A DNA stretch of 64,000 bases, taken from positions 124,001-188,000 of the forward strand of contig NZ_JAENHM010000030.1 of the NCBI RefSeq assembly GCF_016595245.1. The letters are read 5' to 3'. Below are positions 50,828 to 61,385 of the stretch, piece after piece (the stretch's first letter is position 1; every line of letters begins with the position of its first letter). Origin of the DNA: Azospirillum endophyticum (GTDB taxonomy: Bacteria; Pseudomonadota; Alphaproteobacteria; Azospirillales; Azospirillaceae). A model generated the notes under the pieces. It worked only from the letters and a program-made list of their open reading frames with translations. It was not told the DNA's origin and made no database searches. Made by a program: the position numbers and the translations under genes.

Positions 50828-52080
50828 TCCGCGGCCCCCTTGGCGCTGGCGCCGGCGGCGGACCGCCGGGCGTGGTGGGATCGGTCGTGGTCGGTCAAGG
50901 TCGGATCGGTCTTGCCGGAATCGGCATGGGCGGAACGGGCGCCGCCGCCCAGCATCGCCAGCACGGCGTCGGCCAGCGCGGTGGCGGCGTCGGCGGTGCC
51001 CCACTCTTGCGCGGCCCGTGCCGTGGCGGCGAGCGCCTGCGGGTCGGCCAGTAGGGCGGACAGCCGCCCGGCGAGCGCCTCGGCGGTGAAGGAGGGCTGC
51101 GGCACCAGCCAGGCGGCGCCGGCCTCCGCCAGATGGCGGGCGTTGGCGGTCTGGTGGTCGTCGGTGGCGTGCGGGTAGGGCACCAGGATCGCCGGCCGGC
51201 CGACGCAGGTCAGCTCGGCGATGGTGGAGGCGCCGGCGCGGGTGACGGCGAGATGGCAGGCGGCCAGCCGGTCCGGCACGTCGCGGAAGAAGGTCTGCAG
51301 TTCCAGCCGGGCGAGCCCCAGCGGCTCCAGCGCGTCGCGGGCGGCCTCCAGGTCTTCCGGGCGGCACTGCTGCGCCAGATGGATGCGGGCGCGCATCCCG
51401 TCCGGCAGCAAGGCCAGCGCGGCGGGAATCACCTCGGAGAAGATGCGGGCGCCCTGGCTGCCGCCTATGACCAGCAGGCGGATGGGGCCGGCGGCACCGG
51501 GTGCCTCGTAGGGGCTCGGGCGGCGGGCGGCGACTGCCGGACGGACCGGGTTGCCGGTGCGGACGATCTTGGCGCGCTGCGCCTCGCCCAGCTTCTCGAT
51601 GTCGGGGAAGGCGACGGCGATGCGGCGGGCCCCGGCGATCAGCATCCGGTTGGCGCGGCCCAGCACGGCGTTCTGTTCGTGCAGCAGGGCCGGCAGCTTG
51701 GACTGGATGGCGGCGTAGACGGTGGGGACGGACGGGTAGCCGCCGAAGCCGACCACCGCGGCGGGGTCGAGCCGGCGCATCAGCGCCCGCGCCTCCAGCA
51801 GGCCCAGCCCCATCTGCAGGGCAGCCTTCAGCTTGCCGCCGATGCCGGCACCGGGGGAGGCGGCGCGGATGCGGTGGACCGGCACCTCCGGCAGGTTTTC
51901 ACCGAAGGCATGGCCGCGCTTGTCGGTGACCAGCGTCACGGCGCGGCCGCGGGCCAGCAGCTCGCGCGCCAGCGCCTCGGCCGGGAACATGTGTCCGCCG
52001 GTGCCGCCGGCGGCCAGCACGATCACCTTGCTGGCGCTCGTATCCAGGGTCGTCGCGCCCAAATCCGTCGGCCTCCTCAT
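50824..52080 (-). CDS. murG: UDP-N-acetylglucosamine transferase MurG
   Basis: Adds GlcNAc to lipid I to form lipid II at the inner membrane. The 418-aa protein has the G-loop A-A-G-G-T-G-G-H (about 23-30), G-F-G-G-Y-P-S-V-P, H-E-Q-N-A-V-L-G-R-A-N, G-G-S-Q-G-A and R-A-G-A-S-T-I-A-E-L. It runs about 35 residues past the usual end, with a hydrophilic His/Asp/Ser tail that may not be structured. Both ends overlap neighbours by 4 nt (ftsW and the small ORF). Confidence 0.96.
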   Translation of the reverse strand: MRRPTDLGATTLDTSASKVIVLAAGGTGGHMFPAEALARELLARGRAVTLVTDKRGHAFGENLPEVPVHRIRAASPGAGIGGKLKAALQMGLGLLEARALMRRLDPAAVVGFGGYPSVPTVYAAIQSKLPALLHEQNAVLGRANRMLIAGARRIAVAFPDIEKLGEAQRAKIVRTGNPVRPAVAARRPSPYEAPGAAGPIRLLVIGGSQGARIFSEVIPAALALLPDGMRARIHLAQQCRPEDLEAARDALEPLGLARLELQTFFRDVPDRLAACHLAVTRAGASTIAELTCVGRPAILVPYPHATDDHQTANARHLAEAGAAWLVPQPSFTAEALAGRLSALLADPQALAATARAAQEWGTADAATALADAVLAMLGGGARSAHADSGKTDPTLTDHDRSHHARRSAAGASAKGAAE

Positions 52081-53198
52081 TCCAGGGGGCCGAAGCGCTT
52101 GCGTGTCAAAGCCAGAACCATACCCATGCCGAACCCGAGAGCGAGCAGCGAGGAGCCGCCGTAGGAGATGAAGGGCAGGGTCATGCCCTTGGTCGGCATG
52201 AGATGCAAGGACGAACCCATGTTGATCGCCGCCTGAAGACCGAACTGGATCAGAAGGCCGGCGGCGGCCAGCAGGACGAAGTAGTTGTTGTCGTTGAAGA
52301 CCCGGGCGAACCCGCGCAGAACGACAAAGGCGAACAGCACCACCAATCCCAGGCAGAAGATCAGTCCCAGTTCTTCGCCTGCGACCGCGAAGATGAAGTC
52401 GGCGTGGCTGTCGGGCAGATAGAACTTCACCGTGCCCTGGCCGGGGCCGGTGCCCATCAGCCCGCCGTTGGCGAAGGCCTCCAGCGAGCGGTTGACCTGA
52501 TAGTTGTCGCCGGCATGGGGGTCGAGGAAGCGGTTGATGCGGCTGGTGACATGCGGCAGCGTGTAGTAGGCGCCGACCAGCCCGACGACGCCGAGCCCGC
52601 CGAGCCCCATCACCAGAACGAGGTTCAACCCGGCCAGGAAGAATTGGGTGAACCAGACGGCGGACACGACGAAGGTCATGCCCAGGTCGGGCTGCAGGAT
52701 CAGGCCGACCATGGTGATGCCGTAGAGCGCCATCGACACCAGCGCGCCGGGGAAGCCGGGATTGGTGCGCGACAGCGAGAACAGCCAGGCCGCGACCACC
52801 GCGAAGGCGGGCTTCACGAACTCCGACGGCTGGATCGACAGGCCGGGAATATGGATCCAGCGGCGGGCGCCCTTGATCTCCACGCCCACCACCAGCGTCG
52901 CGTAGACCAGCGCCACCGAGATCAGGAACACGCCCAACGCCACTCGCCGCACGCCGCGCGGGCTGAGCAGCGAGACGCCGATCATGATGGCGATCGCCGG
53001 GATCAGCATCATCACATGGCGTTCGACGAAGTAGAAGGTGTCCTGGATGCCGATGCGCTCCGCCACCGGCGGGCTGGCCGCGGTGATCAGGACGGTGCCG
53101 AGGAACATCAGCAGGGCGACGGCGCCGAGCTGCCAGCGGTCGACGGTCCACCACCAGCGGCCGAAGATCGATTGGTCGGTACGGTCGAAGGTGATCAT
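52077..53198 (-). CDS. ftsW: Lipid II polymerase FtsW
   Basis: The SEDS-family division glycosyltransferase that works with FtsI. The 373-aa protein has ten hydrophobic segments and the SEDS motifs G-A-R-R-W-I-H-I-P-G-L-S-I-Q-P-S-E-F-V-K-P, Q-P-D-L-G-M-T, and P-T-K-G-M-T-L-P-F-I-S-Y-G-G-S-S near the C-terminus. It overlaps murD and murG by 4 nt each. Confidence 0.96.
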   Translation of the reverse strand: MITFDRTDQSIFGRWWWTVDRWQLGAVALLMFLGTVLITAASPPVAERIGIQDTFYFVERHVMMLIPAIAIMIGVSLLSPRGVRRVALGVFLISVALVYATLVVGVEIKGARRWIHIPGLSIQPSEFVKPAFAVVAAWLFSLSRTNPGFPGALVSMALYGITMVGLILQPDLGMTFVVSAVWFTQFFLAGLNLVLVMGLGGLGVVGLVGAYYTLPHVTSRINRFLDPHAGDNYQVNRSLEAFANGGLMGTGPGQGTVKFYLPDSHADFIFAVAGEELGLIFCLGLVVLFAFVVLRGFARVFNDNNYFVLLAAAGLLIQFGLQAAINMGSSLHLMPTKGMTLPFISYGGSSLLALGFGMGMVLALTRKRFGPLE

Positions 53199-54616
53199 GC
53201 GACGTCCCCGCTGGTGCCGTCTCCGGCGCTCTCATGCGCCGCGATGATGTTCGCGACATAGGCCGCGAAGGCTTCGCCGCGCTTCTCGAAATTGGCAAAC
53301 TGGTCCCACGACGCGCAAGCTGGGGACAACAGCACGCAGGCGCCGTCCAGCCGCTCCGCCAGCGCCAGCCCGGCCGCCTTCGCGGTCGCGACGTCCAGCG
53401 TTCCGCAGCGGGTGAAGGCGACGCCCTGCGCATCGAGCCACGCGGCGAACTGGTCCTGCGCCTCGCCGATCAGGAAGGCGTGGCGGACGCGGTCCATATA
53501 GCCCTCCAGGCCGTTCAGCCCGGTGTCCTTGGCCTGTCCGCCGAGGATCCAGTAGATCGGGTCGAAGGTCGCCAGCGCCTTTTCGGTGGCGTCGGCATTG
53601 GTCGCCTTGCTGTCGTTGACGAAGCGCACGCCCTCCAGCATGCCGACCAGCTGCTGCCGGTGGGCAAGCCCGGGAAAGGTCGCCATCGCCGCGACGATGG
53701 CCGGCGCCGGCAGGCCGGCGGCCTTGCAGGTGGCGAAGGCGGCGGCGGCGTTCTGCCAGTTGTGGACGCCCAGCAGGCTGGGCAGCGCCGACAGGTCCGC
53801 CACGCGCACCGCCTCGCCGTCGGTGTCGTCCACCAGCCAGCCGTCGGCGGCATAGACGCCGCCGGCGACCGGCCCCCGGGCGGAGATCGGCCAGATGCGC
53901 TGGTCGCCGGCGGCGACGAGGTCGGCGTGGATCTTGCGGCAATGCTCGTCGTCCACCCCGATCACCGCGGTGCGCGGCCAGGTCTGGCGGTGGAAGATCA
54001 GTGTCTTGGCGGCGATGTAGCCCGCCATCCCGCCATGGCGGGCGAGATGGTCGGGCGTGATGTTGAGCAGGACCGCGATGTCGAAGGTGATGGAGTGGGT
54101 CAGCTCCAGCTGGTAGCTCGACATCTCCAGCACGCAGGTGCCGCCGGACCCGATCGGATCGAAGGTCAGCACCGGCGTGCCGAGGTTGCCGCCGACGGCG
54201 GGCTTGCGCCCGGCGGCGGCCAGGACGTGGCCGATCAGGGTGGTGGTGGTCGATTTGCCGTTGGTGCCGGTGATGCCGATGAAGGCGCAGTCGCGCTCCG
54301 CCCGGCCCAGCAGCTCGACGTCGCAGATCAGCTCGATCCCCATCGCCCGGGCGCGCTCGGCCACCGGGTGCGGCTTGGGGTATGTGTGGGGGATGCCGGG
54401 CGACCAGACGATGGTGGTCAGATCCGACAGGTCGGCGGTGGCGAGATCGACCGCTTGGAAGCCCTCGGCCTCGGCCGCGGCGCGGGAGGCGGGGTTGTCG
54501 TCCCACACCCGCACCTCCGCCCCGCTGTCGCGGAGCGCGCGGGCGGTGGCGAGGCCGGACTTGCCCAGCCCCATCACCGCGACCGGCAGTTCCTGCATGT
54601 AGAACAGGTCGATCAT
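53195..54616 (-). CDS. murD: UDP-N-acetylmuramoylalanine-D-glutamate ligase
   Basis: Adds D-glutamate to UDP-MurNAc-L-Ala. The 473-aa protein has the N-terminal Rossmann turn V-M-G-L-G-K-S-G, the ATP loop G-T-N-G-K-S-T (117-123), N-I-T-P-D-H-L-A-R-H, and V-N-D-S-K-A-T-N in the C-terminal domain. ATG 54616 is followed by M-Q-E-L at residue 7, another possible start. It lies 11 nt after mraY. Confidence 0.96.
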   Translation of the reverse strand: MIDLFYMQELPVAVMGLGKSGLATARALRDSGAEVRVWDDNPASRAAAEAEGFQAVDLATADLSDLTTIVWSPGIPHTYPKPHPVAERARAMGIELICDVELLGRAERDCAFIGITGTNGKSTTTTLIGHVLAAAGRKPAVGGNLGTPVLTFDPIGSGGTCVLEMSSYQLELTHSITFDIAVLLNITPDHLARHGGMAGYIAAKTLIFHRQTWPRTAVIGVDDEHCRKIHADLVAAGDQRIWPISARGPVAGGVYAADGWLVDDTDGEAVRVADLSALPSLLGVHNWQNAAAAFATCKAAGLPAPAIVAAMATFPGLAHRQQLVGMLEGVRFVNDSKATNADATEKALATFDPIYWILGGQAKDTGLNGLEGYMDRVRHAFLIGEAQDQFAAWLDAQGVAFTRCGTLDVATAKAAGLALAERLDGACVLLSPACASWDQFANFEKRGEAFAAYVANIIAAHESAGDGTSGDVA

Positions 54617-54627
54617 CGCCGGCCCCC

Positions 54628-55713
<1,086 letters not shown>

Positions 55714-55722
55714 TTGGGTCCG

Positions 55723-57246
55723 TCAGCCTCGCGGGGCTTGCGCGGATTGCGCGGCCGCCTGCGGCTGGTTGGTGGTTCGGGAGGCGGCTTTGTCCTCGCT
55801 TTCGCGCCCGCTGTCGAGTGCCGCGAGCGCATCGACGATCAGACCTGTACGACTGCCCAGGGAGCCCTTGACCATGATGACGTCGCCGCCCTTCACGGCC
55901 CCGGTCACGATGGGCGCCAGCTCCACGCTGGTCTCGGTCCAGGCGCCGCGGATCGCCGCCGGCAGGCGGTCGAACAGCGCCTTCATGTGCGGTCCGCAGG
56001 CGTAGACGGCATCGACCTGCGCGGCGCGCAACGGTTCGGCCAGCGCGATGTGCAGCGCGTCGGCACGGTCGCCGAGTTCGCGCATGTCGCCCAGTACGGC
56101 GATGCGCCGCCCGCCGGCACCGGGGTCGGTCTTGCCCAGCACCTCCAGCGTCGCCGCCATGGCGGCAGGGCTGGCGTTGTAGCTCTCGTCGATCAGGGTG
56201 AAGGCGCCCTGCGGCAGCGGGATGCGCTTGCGGGTGCCGCGGCCCTTGACCGACGGCAGGCTCGACAGCGAACGGGCGGCGGCGGCGACGTCGGCGCCCA
56301 GCGCCTTCACCGCCAGCAGCACCGACAGGCTGTTCATCACCCAATGCCTGCCGGGCTGCGACAGGCAATATTGCAGCCGCTCACCGCGGACGACCGCGGT
56401 CACGGCGCTGCAGGTGGCGTGCAGCGAGCAGTCGATCAGCCGGGCGTCGGCATCCTCATGGGTGCCGAAGCTCCAGATGTTCGCCAGGCCCTGGCGGCGC
56501 GCGGCGGCGGCCAGCCGGGCATACTGCCCGTTGTCGCGGTTCAGCACGGCGACCCCGTCGGGACCCAGCCCTTCGAAGATCTCGGCCTTGGCGTCGGCGA
56601 TGGCCTCGACGCCGGAGAAGAATTCCAGATGCGCCGCCTCGACCGTGGTGACGATGGCGACATGCGGCTTGACCTGCCGCGACAGCGGCCCGAGTTCGCC
56701 GGCGTGGTTCATTCCCAGTTCGAACACGCCATAGGTGCAGTCGGCGGGCAGGCGGGCGAGCGACAGCGGCACGCCCCAATGGTTGTTCAGGCTGCCTTCG
56801 GTGGCATAGGTCGAGGCTTGCGCCGACAGGACGTGGCGCAAGGTCTCCTTGGTGCCGGTCTTGCCGACGGAGCCGGTGACGCCGACGAAGCGCGCACCGC
56901 AGCGGGCCCGGGCGACCGCGCCCAGCGCCGCCATCGACTCCAGCGTGTCGGCGGGGGCGATCAGCAGCGGCGCGTCGGCCGGCAGGCCGTCCGGCAGATG
57001 GTCGACCAGCGCCGCGGCGGCCCCGGCGGCCAGAGCGGAGCCGACGAAGGCATGCCCGTCGAAATTCGGCCCGCGGATGGCGACGAAAAGGTCGCCCTGC
57101 GCCACCTTGCGGCTGTCGATGGTGACGCCGGTGGCCGCCCAGGCGGACGGGCCGGCCAGCCGCCCGCCGGTGGCCGCGGCCGCCTCCCCGGCAGTCCACA
57201 GGACCATCTTCCCCGCCGTCCGGAGGACCGTCTTGTCCTCGCTCAT
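55723..57246 (-). CDS. murF: UDP-N-acetylmuramoyl-tripeptide-D-alanyl-D-alanine ligase
   Basis: Adds the D-Ala-D-Ala dipeptide made by Ddl. The 507-aa protein has D-S-R-K-V-A-Q-G-D-L-F near the start, the P-loop T-G-S-V-G-K-T-G-T (124-132), N-N-H-W-G-V-P-L and D-E-S-Y-N-A-S-P. A Ser/Ala/Gln-rich tail of about 35 residues follows the last domain and is longer than in E. coli (452 aa). It overlaps murE by 4 nt. Confidence 0.96.
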   Translation of the reverse strand: MSEDKTVLRTAGKMVLWTAGEAAAATGGRLAGPSAWAATGVTIDSRKVAQGDLFVAIRGPNFDGHAFVGSALAAGAAAALVDHLPDGLPADAPLLIAPADTLESMAALGAVARARCGARFVGVTGSVGKTGTKETLRHVLSAQASTYATEGSLNNHWGVPLSLARLPADCTYGVFELGMNHAGELGPLSRQVKPHVAIVTTVEAAHLEFFSGVEAIADAKAEIFEGLGPDGVAVLNRDNGQYARLAAAARRQGLANIWSFGTHEDADARLIDCSLHATCSAVTAVVRGERLQYCLSQPGRHWVMNSLSVLLAVKALGADVAAAARSLSSLPSVKGRGTRKRIPLPQGAFTLIDESYNASPAAMAATLEVLGKTDPGAGGRRIAVLGDMRELGDRADALHIALAEPLRAAQVDAVYACGPHMKALFDRLPAAIRGAWTETSVELAPIVTGAVKGGDVIMVKGSLGSRTGLIVDALAALDSGRESEDKAASRTTNQPQAAAQSAQAPRG

Positions 57247-58718
57247 GCTCCAACCTCCGCTACGGCCTTCCGGGCCTCGTCCGCATCGTCGAACGGACGC
57301 ACCTCGGTGCCGATCGTTTGTCCCTGTTCGTGGCCCTTGCCGGCGATGACCAGCACGTCGCCGGGCTGAAGCTGCCGCACCGCGGTGCGGATCGCCTCGG
57401 CCCGGTCGCCGATCTCTTCCAGCCGGCCGGCCAGATCCCCGGTGGCGCCCGCCAGCACCTGCCCGCGCACGAAGGCGGGGTCCTCGGTGCGCGGGTTGTC
57501 GTCGGTGACGATGGCGCGGTCGGCCAGCCTCGCCGCCAGCGCCCCCATCACCGGCCGCTTGCTGCGGTCGCGGTCGCCGCCGCAGCCGAACACCGTCACC
57601 AACCGGTGCGCGGCATGCGACCGCAGCGCCAGCAGCACCGTTTCCAGCGCGTCCGGCGTGTGGGCGAAATCGACATAGACCGTCGCCCCGTTGGGGTGGG
57701 TGGCGACGTGCTGCAGCCGTCCCGGCACCCCTTCCAGCGAGGGAAGGGCGGCCAGCGCCTGCCCGGCGTCGCCGCCGGAGCCGATGACCAGGCCCAGGGC
57801 GCAGAGCACGTTCCAGGCCTGGAAGCGGCCCGCCAGCGGCAGGTCCACCGTCACGTCGCGGCCGAGCACGGACAGGGCGAGGCGCTGGCCATGGGCCAGC
57901 GGTTCCACCCCGGTCACCCGAAGCTCGGAGCCGGCCAGACCATAGGACAGGATCCGGTGTCCACGTTCGTTACAAATCGTGGCAAAAAATGGGAAGTCGT
58001 CACTGTCGGCGTTCAGGACGGCGGTGCATCCTGTCGGCAATACACGCTGGAACAGCATCGCCTTGGCGTCGCGATAGGCAGCCATCGTGCCGTGATAGTC
58101 CAGATGGTCCAGCGTCAGGTTGGTGAATCCGGCGGCCTTGACCGTCACGCCGTCCAGTCGGAACTGTTCCAGGCCATGGCTCGACGCTTCCATCGCCAGA
58201 TGGTCGATGCCGGCATCCTTGGCAGCGGCGAGGTCGCGATGCAGCGACACCGGATCGGGTGTCGTCATCCCGCCATAGCCGTGCAGGCCGGGACCCAGCA
58301 GCCCCAGTGTGCCCAGGCTGCCGGCGGGCAGCCCCATGCGCGTCCAGATCTGTGCGGCGAACTGCACGGTGGAGGTCTTGCCGTTGGTTCCGGTCACCGC
58401 CACCACCGTCTCCGGCTGGCGCCCGCCATGGAAGGCGGCGGCCATGCGCGCGAAGGCGAGGCGGGGCTGCGGGTCGGTCAGCAGCACGGCGGCGGACCCG
58501 GCGGGCAGTTCGGTCCCTTCGGACGCCAGCACGGCGACGGCGCCCCGGGCGAGCGCATCGGCGATGAAGGTGCGGCCGTCGGCCTTCACGCCGGGCAGGG
58601 CGGCAAAGACAAAGCCGGGTCCGACCGCGCGGCTGTCGGCGGTCAGCCCGGCGATGTCGGGGTCGGCAGCGCCGCGGGTGGCGTCAGCGCGGCTTGGTCT
58701 GAGTTGGGAAAGACGCAA
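57243..58718 (-). CDS. murE: UDP-MurNAc-tripeptide synthetase (meso-diaminopimelate adding)
   Basis: Adds meso-diaminopimelate to UDP-MurNAc-dipeptide. The 491-aa protein has T-A-D-S-R-A-V (uracil site), T-G-T-N-G-K-T-S-T (109-117), and T-D-D-N-P-R-T-E-D, whose D-N-P-R core is specific for meso-diaminopimelate rather than lysine. The start codon lies 35 nt inside ftsI, a longer overlap than elsewhere in the cluster, but no later ATG or GTG fits the fold. Confidence 0.96.
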   Translation of the reverse strand: MRLSQLRPSRADATRGAADPDIAGLTADSRAVGPGFVFAALPGVKADGRTFIADALARGAVAVLASEGTELPAGSAAVLLTDPQPRLAFARMAAAFHGGRQPETVVAVTGTNGKTSTVQFAAQIWTRMGLPAGSLGTLGLLGPGLHGYGGMTTPDPVSLHRDLAAAKDAGIDHLAMEASSHGLEQFRLDGVTVKAAGFTNLTLDHLDYHGTMAAYRDAKAMLFQRVLPTGCTAVLNADSDDFPFFATICNERGHRILSYGLAGSELRVTGVEPLAHGQRLALSVLGRDVTVDLPLAGRFQAWNVLCALGLVIGSGGDAGQALAALPSLEGVPGRLQHVATHPNGATVYVDFAHTPDALETVLLALRSHAAHRLVTVFGCGGDRDRSKRPVMGALAARLADRAIVTDDNPRTEDPAFVRGQVLAGATGDLAGRLEEIGDRAEAIRTAVRQLQPGDVLVIAGKGHEQGQTIGTEVRPFDDADEARKAVAEVGA

Positions 58719-60555
58719 CGGTGCTTCCCTTCGACGGGGGTGGGGCGGTGACGGGAGGCTGCGATTGCTGCCAATTGGTGGAGCCGGCGGCGTTCAGGTA
58801 GGTGGAGTTCAGGATCTCCGGCGCGTTCTCGTCCACCGTCGGCACGTTCAGCAGCGGGCCGATCTGCTTGACGATGCGGCCCACCGCCGGCGCGGCGACC
58901 CAGCCGCCGGTGGCATAGCCGTAGGTCTTGGCTGTCCCCTTGGGCTCGTCGATCAGCACATAGACGATGTAGCGCGGATCCTGCATGGGGAAGGCGCCCA
59001 AAAAGGACGACATGCGCGAGTTCTTCTGGTAATGCCGCCCCTTCTGCTTGTCGGCGGTGCCGGTCTTGCCACCGACGACATAGCCTTTCACTTCGGCCGA
59101 CTTGCCGGTGCCGTCGGCAACGACGAAGCGGAACATGCGCCGCATCATGTCCGACGTCTGGCGCGACACCACCTGTTCGGTCGGGATCTCCGCATCCGGC
59201 TGGCGCTTCAGCAGCGTCGGCTTATGGAAGAGGCCGCCATTGATGACCGAGGCGGCGGCGGCCACCGTGTGCATCGGGCTGACCGAGATGCCGTGGCCGA
59301 AGGAGATCGTGAAGCTGTTGACCTCGCGCCACGGGTTGGGCACCAGCGGCCAGCCGTTTTCCGGCAATTCCAGCCCGGTGGGCTTGGTGAAGCCCATCTT
59401 GGTCATGAAGGCCTTCTGCGCCGCGATGCCGATCTGCTGCACCATGCGGACCGACCCGAGGTTGGAGGAGTGCTGGAACACCTCCGCCACCGTCAGGGCG
59501 CGGTGCAGGTTGTGAAGGTCGTTGATGGTGAAGCGGCCGATCTTGACCGGGTGGGCCGCGTCGAACATGTCCGACACCCGGATCTTGCCGCTGTCGAAGG
59601 CCAGTGCCGAGTTGAAGATCTTGAAGGTCGAGCCCATCTCGTACACGCCGAGCGTCGCCCGGTTGAACAGCGTGTCGGGGTTCAGGCCGGTCGGGTCCTG
59701 CGGGTCGAAATCGGGCAGCGAAACCATCGCCATCACTTCGCCGTTGCGCACGTCGAAGACGATGCCGGCGGCGCCGATGGCGCTGAACTCCTGCACCGTG
59801 GCGGCCAGTTCCTTCTTCAGGACATGCTGCAACCGCAGGTCGATGGAGAGCTGCAGCGGCGTTCCCGGCTCCTCGATCAGCCGCTTGTTGAAGCCCTGCT
59901 CCATGCCGGCGAGGCCGTTGTTGTCGATGCCGGTGAAGCCGACGATGTGGGAGGTCAGCGGCCCGGCCGGGTAGAAGCGGCGCTCCTCCCGCTCGAACGC
60001 GACGCCGGGAATGCCGAGCCGGTGGACGGCGGCCTGCTGCTTCGGCGTCAGGTTGCGCTTCAGCCAGACGAAGCGGCGGTCGCCGCTCAGCTTGCCCAGG
60101 ACATCCTTGTAATCGAGGTCGGGCAGGGCGCCGACCAGCTTCTGCGCGGCTTCTTCCGGGCGCGAGACCAGCTTGGGATCGGCATAGAGCGATTGGGTGA
60201 CGAGCGAGGTCGCCAGCAGGTTGCCGTTGCGGTCGGTGATGTCGGCGCGGTTGGTCGGGGTGTTGTCCAACTCCAGCGCGACATGCTGGCGCGGTTCGCC
60301 GCCGCCGGCGAACAGCGTGGCCATCGCCAGCTTGACGCTGATGGCGGTGAAGACGGTCGTGACCACGGCAGCCGTCACCATCAGGCGGTAACGGCTCTGA
60401 TCCAGCGCAACCGCCAGCGAGGTCCGCGGCTTGGCGGACGGCTGCTGGGGCGGCGGGGAAAAGGGCGACGGCGCCGGCGGCGGCACATAGGTGCTGCCGG
60501 TGCTGGCGCCGGGCTGGCCGTGGCCGGCCGGGCCGCCGTGGTCGTGACCGGTCAT
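58684..60555 (-). CDS. ftsI: Septal transpeptidase FtsI (PBP3)
   Basis: Crosslinks septal peptidoglycan alongside FtsW. The 623-aa protein has a Pro/Gly-rich cytoplasmic tail (about 1-50), one membrane helix (about 57-82), a dimerisation domain, and a class B transpeptidase domain with S309-T-F-K312, S363-S-N365 and K497-T-G-T500. The Pro/Ser-rich N-terminal tail is longer than in E. coli. It overlaps ftsL by 4 nt. Confidence 0.96.
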   Translation of the reverse strand: MTGHDHGGPAGHGQPGASTGSTYVPPPAPSPFSPPPQQPSAKPRTSLAVALDQSRYRLMVTAAVVTTVFTAISVKLAMATLFAGGGEPRQHVALELDNTPTNRADITDRNGNLLATSLVTQSLYADPKLVSRPEEAAQKLVGALPDLDYKDVLGKLSGDRRFVWLKRNLTPKQQAAVHRLGIPGVAFEREERRFYPAGPLTSHIVGFTGIDNNGLAGMEQGFNKRLIEEPGTPLQLSIDLRLQHVLKKELAATVQEFSAIGAAGIVFDVRNGEVMAMVSLPDFDPQDPTGLNPDTLFNRATLGVYEMGSTFKIFNSALAFDSGKIRVSDMFDAAHPVKIGRFTINDLHNLHRALTVAEVFQHSSNLGSVRMVQQIGIAAQKAFMTKMGFTKPTGLELPENGWPLVPNPWREVNSFTISFGHGISVSPMHTVAAAASVINGGLFHKPTLLKRQPDAEIPTEQVVSRQTSDMMRRMFRFVVADGTGKSAEVKGYVVGGKTGTADKQKGRHYQKNSRMSSFLGAFPMQDPRYIVYVLIDEPKGTAKTYGYATGGWVAAPAVGRIVKQIGPLLNVPTVDENAPEILNSTYLNAAGSTNWQQSQPPVTAPPPSKGSTVASFPTQTKPR

Positions 60556-61385
60556 CGATTGGCCCCCAGGCGCGCAACGAGCAGCCCGAGGCTGTCGGTC
60601 GGCTTGGGCTGGTAGGGCTGTGCCGCAGGAACCGCAGCGGCCGTCTTCGGAGCGGGAACGGGCGCCGGAGTCGGGCGGGAGGCCAGCTCGGTCGGACGCG
60701 AGGTCGGGGCGGTCGGCGCCAGCTTGCCGGCGGCACGGTCGGGAGCGGTCCGGTCGGTGGACTTCTCGACCGGCGCGCGGGCGGAGCCGGGGACCAGGGC
60801 GGCGGGCTTGATCCGGGTGGCGCGCGACGGGTCGGCGAGAGCGCCGGAGGAGGGCAGGGACGCCGGCACGATGACCGGCGCACGTTCCAGCGCCTTTTCC
60901 ATCGGCAGCGGCTTCGCCAGGGCCGCACCGGCCGGGAGTGCGACTGGAACGATTCCCGCGGCGACGCTGTTGTTGGGAGCGGCGGGGGCGCGGGCAACGG
61001 CGACCTGCGGGGTGCCGGTGGCGGGCGCGCGGACCATCGGCGGCAGCGGGGCCAAAGCGGGCGGGGTCTGGCCGGGCGCGGTCTGGGCCGGCGGCTGGAC
61101 GGCATCGCCCGGGCGCATGGGGATCACGTCCATCGCCAAGTACTGGCGCGGCTCGGTCGGCTGCAGCGCCAGATAGGCTTGGGCCATCTGTTCCAGCTTG
61201 GTCGGGTCGTTCAGGTAGCTCCACTCGGCCTTCAGGACCTGGATGGACTCCTGTTCCTGAATGATCTTGCGGTTCAGCCCGGCGAGCTTCTCCTCAAGAT
61301 CCTGGACGTCGTAGCTGGTCTGGAACAGCACGCCACCGGCGGCTGCGATCAGGCCGCCCCAGAACAACCAGGTCTTGCCTTTCAT
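60552..61385 (-). CDS. ftsL: Cell division protein FtsL, extended
   Basis: Bitopic division protein that pairs with FtsB and FtsQ. The 277-aa protein starts with a short cytoplasmic end, a membrane helix (about 5-22), then a coiled coil (about 25-75, [16 protein letters not shown]). The remaining ~190 residues are rich in Ala, Pro, Val and Thr and look disordered, so it is more than twice the usual ~100-120 aa. Position and the coiled coil with Y-L-N-D-P-T-K-L-E support the call. It overlaps rsmH and ftsI by 4 nt each. Confidence 0.9.
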   Translation of the reverse strand: MKGKTWLFWGGLIAAAGGVLFQTSYDVQDLEEKLAGLNRKIIQEQESIQVLKAEWSYLNDPTKLEQMAQAYLALQPTEPRQYLAMDVIPMRPGDAVQPPAQTAPGQTPPALAPLPPMVRAPATGTPQVAVARAPAAPNNSVAAGIVPVALPAGAALAKPLPMEKALERAPVIVPASLPSSGALADPSRATRIKPAALVPGSARAPVEKSTDRTAPDRAAGKLAPTAPTSRPTELASRPTPAPVPAPKTAAAVPAAQPYQPKPTDSLGLLVARLGANR

